Assembly (NCBI GenBank): GCA_964544145.1
Contig: CAZJAT010000043.1
Location: 1-8,874 of the forward strand
DNA length: 8,874 nt
Direction: 5' to 3'
Source: CAZJAT01 sp964544145
GTDB taxonomy: Bacteria > Hydrothermota > 32-111
A program made the translations under genes and the position numbers. Below, piece by piece: positions 7,152 through 8,874 of the stretch; positions within the stretch are counted from its first letter, which is position 1; each line of letters starts with the position of its first letter. The notes beneath the pieces were generated by a model, which was not told the DNA's origin, ran no database searches, and saw only the letters and a list, made by a program, of their open reading frames with translations.

Positions 7152-7823
7152 TTATTGCCAATGTTTTATAAACTTTTCTATATCTGAAAATAGGGCATGA
7201 TTCTGCTGAAGCCATTTTATGTCCTTATCCCACCATCTGATATCACAGAGGGAATCTATCACATCATCACTGAATCTCATGCGTATCTTCCTAGCAGGCA
7301 AACCTGCGTATACTGCATAAGGTTCAATATCCCTGAGCACCAGTGAACCGGCTCCAATGACTGCGCCATCACCAATTGTAACACCCTGTGCAATCATTAC
7401 ACCCTGGCCTATCCAGACATCATTTCCAATTTTTACAATGCTGTCTTTTTCAGCATATTTAATTTCATCAAATAGGTTTTTGCCAGTAAATGAGAAACCT
7501 GCCTGTTTCCTGTTTGAAAAAAATGCCGGATGGGTTGATACATAATCAATTGGATGAGCCCCAATCAGTATCTTTACATCTGGTGCTACTGAACAAAATC
7601 TGCCAATAATGGTTGATTTCATTATGCATCCTCTGCTGATATATGTACCCCTGCCGATAATGGATGAGCTTATATCTGCTCCTTCATATACTGCATTATA
7701 TCCTTCAAACCCTGTATGCCTGTTGAATCTAACATTGGAAGCAATAAATATTTTTTTTCTTCTTAACTGAAATCGTCTGAAGAAACGCCATACCGGCTTA
7801 AAGAAGTTCTTCATATAAATCAT
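7152..7823 (-). CDS. CatB/Vat-type hexapeptide acetyltransferase
   Basis: A 223-residue left-handed beta-helix acetyltransferase of the CatB/Vat (xenobiotic acetyltransferase-like) group common in capsule and O-antigen loci. Hexapeptide repeats include IIGRGTYISRGC (55-66), IIGRFCSVAPDVKI (72-85), KIGNDVWIGQGVMIAQGVTI (131-150) and VIGAGSLVLRDI (155-166). GAHPIDYVSTHPAFF (88-102) carries the expected catalytic His90. VYAGLPARKIR (171-181) and the tail IRWWDKDIKWL (195-205) are characteristic of this group. It would use acetyl-CoA to O-acetylate a sugar, or N-acetylate an amino sugar, in the cytoplasm. The basic N-terminus (RRFQLRRKK) precedes the helix. The ATG shares ATGA with the fucose synthase stop; a second ATG at 7814 is possible. 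Neither has a strong ribosome binding site, so coupling is likely. An A8 run lies in codons 22-25. Confidence 0.87.
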   Translation of the reverse strand: MIYMKNFFKPVWRFFRRFQLRRKKIFIASNVRFNRHTGFEGYNAVYEGADISSSIIGRGTYISRGCIMKSTIIGRFCSVAPDVKILIGAHPIDYVSTHPAFFSNRKQAGFSFTGKNLFDEIKYAEKDSIVKIGNDVWIGQGVMIAQGVTIGDGAVIGAGSLVLRDIEPYAVYAGLPARKIRMRFSDDVIDSLCDIRWWDKDIKWLQQNHALFSDIEKFIKHWQ

Positions 7824-8746
7824 ATTTGTTCAATGTACCATTTATATACATTGGCAATACCTTCTCTAAGGTCAGTTTTGTGTGACCATCCTAATTTATG
7901 GAGTTTTGTTACATCAAGCAATTTTCTCGGCATACCGTCCGGTTTGGTTAAATCATGTTTAATCTCGCCATTATAGCCGACAACATCCTTAATTATCCGT
8001 GCAAGTTCACCTATTTCCACATCCTCACCTGTACCGACATTTATATGCTCTTCATCAGAATAATTCTTCATTATAAACAGGAGTGAATCCGCCAGATCAT
8101 CAACATACATAAACTCTCTGCGCGGTTTTCCCGTTCCCCATATTATGACCTCTTTATCATTCCTCATCTTTGCATCATGAAAACGTCTGATAAGTGCAGG
8201 CAGCACATGGGATGTCTTCAAATCAAAATTATCATTTATTCCAAACAGATTAGTGGGCATTGCAGATATAAAATCCACTTTATACTGCTTCCTGTAGAAT
8301 TTGCATAATTCAATACCGCTTATCTTTGCAACAGCATATGCCTCATTTGTGGGTTCAAGAGGCCCTGTCATGAAATAATCCTCTTTTATGGGCTGAGGAG
8401 ACATTCTCGGATAAATGCAGGATGAACCGAGAAAAAGCAATTTTTTTACATTATTCTCATATGCTGAATGTATGACATTTGCAGCCATAATCAGATTATC
8501 ATATATGAATTCAGCAGGATAATTGTCATTAACCCATATACCGCCCACCTTGCCTGCCGCATGAATTACATATTGCGGCTTCTCTTTCCTGAAAAAGGTC
8601 TTGACCTGCTCTTGATTCCTTAAATCCATTTTTTCCTTATCAGCATAAATCGCATTTGTATAATGTTGTTCATCAAGAGCCCTCTTTACAGCCGAACCGA
8701 CTAAGCCCTTGTGACCTGTTATGAATATCTTTGAATTTTTTTCCAT
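7820..8746 (-). CDS. fcl: GDP-L-fucose synthase (GDP-4-keto-6-deoxymannose 3,5-epimerase/4-reductase)
   Basis: A 308-residue extended-SDR enzyme that converts GDP-4-keto-6-deoxy-D-mannose to GDP-L-fucose by 3,5-epimerisation and NADPH-dependent reduction. The nucleotide-binding motif is TGHKGLVGSA (10-19). HAAGKVGGIWVN (62-73), GSSCIYPRMSPQP (107-119), TNEAYAVAKISG (133-144) and PTNLFGINDNFD (164-175) are hallmark segments. Catalytic residues align by a one-residue shift with the E. coli enzyme: Ser108, Cys110, Tyr137, Lys141 and His180 are all present. Length is normal (about 310-320). It is the first gene of the operon, behind a consensus promoter, with AGAGGAG just before the ATG. The partner dehydratase Gmd, which makes its substrate, is not in the window and would have to be encoded elsewhere. 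Confidence 0.97.
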   Translation of the reverse strand: MEKNSKIFITGHKGLVGSAVKRALDEQHYTNAIYADKEKMDLRNQEQVKTFFRKEKPQYVIHAAGKVGGIWVNDNYPAEFIYDNLIMAANVIHSAYENNVKKLLFLGSSCIYPRMSPQPIKEDYFMTGPLEPTNEAYAVAKISGIELCKFYRKQYKVDFISAMPTNLFGINDNFDLKTSHVLPALIRRFHDAKMRNDKEVIIWGTGKPRREFMYVDDLADSLLFIMKNYSDEEHINVGTGEDVEIGELARIIKDVVGYNGEIKHDLTKPDGMPRKLLDVTKLHKLGWSHKTDLREGIANVYKWYIEQI

Positions 8747-8749
8747 AAA

Positions 8750-8756
8750 CTCCTCT
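8750..8756 (-). promoter_or_regulatory. Ribosome binding site of fcl
   Basis: AGAGGAG on the minus strand, ending 3 bases before the ATG at 8746. It fixes the start of the first gene. The 5' leader from the predicted transcription start would be only about 20 bases. Confidence 0.8.
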
Positions 8757-8772
8757 TTTTATTTGACTTTAT

Positions 8773-8801
8773 ATTATATTATTATTAATTATGATTGTCA
8801 A
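8773..8801 (-). promoter_or_regulatory. Consensus sigma-70-type promoter of the operon
   Basis: On the minus strand TTGACA (8796-8801) and TATAAT (8773-8778) are both perfect consensus hexamers separated by exactly 17 bases of AT-rich DNA. The predicted start of transcription is near 8766, about 20 bases before the fcl ATG. No other promoter of this quality was noticed in the window, and the gene spacing suggests it drives all the genes here. TTGAC (8763-8767) and GTCAA (8797-8801) flank it as a short inverted pair that may be chance. Confidence 0.85.
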
Positions 8802-8836
8802 CATACCATAAATTGACCTGAGATGGGATTGGAAGC

Positions 8837-8874
8837 GACTGGTGGCTGGTGAATTAGTGGCTGGTAGGCTGGTG
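8837..8874. repeat. Short GGCTGGT direct repeats, cut by the window end
   Basis: On the plus strand GGCTGGT occurs at 8844-8850, 8859-8865 and 8867-8873, and a one-base variant GACTGGT at 8837-8843. Starts are 7, 15 and 8 bases apart, so the copies are irregularly spaced. The G/T-rich composition differs sharply from the AT-rich promoter next to it. No gene is visible here, and the cluster may continue past the edge. Confidence 0.7.

Noticed and set aside
8763..8801. TTGAC/GTCAA inverted pair around the promoter as a regulator operator
   Set aside because: Arms are only 5 bases with 29 bases between them, and one arm is part of the -35 box; too weak to annotate as a site.
8747..8874. JUMPstart/ops antitermination element (GGCGGTAG core) upstream of the operon
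   Set aside because: I found no such core on the minus strand between the window end and the fcl start.
8837..8874. CRISPR array
   Set aside because: The repeat unit is only 7 bases with 0-8 base gaps, far too short and irregular for CRISPR repeats and spacers.

Overview
This window is one leftward (minus-strand) operon for making, modifying and exporting a surface polysaccharide such as a capsule, O-antigen or exopolysaccharide. It looks bacterial. A textbook sigma-70-type promoter stands before the first gene, most starts have Shine-Dalgarno sequences, and genes are packed with ATGA-type overlaps. The DNA is AT-rich by eye, and the enzyme set is typical of Gram-negative polysaccharide loci. 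I cannot name a phylum or species from the sequence alone.

Layout in the direction of transcription (right to left): a short upstream region with GGCTGGT repeats (about 8837-8874) and a promoter (8773-8801). Then come GDP-L-fucose synthase (8746-7820), a CatB/Vat-type hexapeptide acetyltransferase (7823-7152), a CgeB-like glycosyltransferase (7149-5959), a Wzx-type flippase (5956-4517), a PAPS-dependent-type sulfotransferase (4527-3577), an unfamiliar protein with an N-terminal zinc ribbon and a glycosyltransferase-like C-terminus (3638-2373), a WbpB/WlbA-type sugar-nucleotide dehydrogenase (2360-1290), a WbpD-like N-acetyltransferase (1297-674) and the first 225 residues of a DegT/WbpE-like aminotransferase (677 to beyond position 1). 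No gap between genes exceeds 12 bases and no internal terminator is visible, so all are probably cotranscribed.

How the genes work together (inference from families): Fcl completes GDP-L-fucose. The last three genes form a WbpB-WbpE-WbpD module that would turn UDP-GlcNAc uronic acid into a 2,3-diacetamido uronic acid donor. The glycosyltransferase, and perhaps the zinc-ribbon protein, would assemble the repeat unit. The CatB-like enzyme and the sulfotransferase would add acetyl and sulfate groups, and the flippase would move the lipid-linked unit across the inner membrane. The predicted product is an acidic, possibly sulfated, fucose-containing polysaccharide. Gmd, the UDP-GlcNAc 6-dehydrogenase (WbpA), a polymerase (Wzy) and the initiating transferase are not in the window.

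The least ordinary parts are the zinc-ribbon glycosyltransferase-like protein, the sulfotransferase beside a flippase, and the repeat cluster upstream of the promoter.
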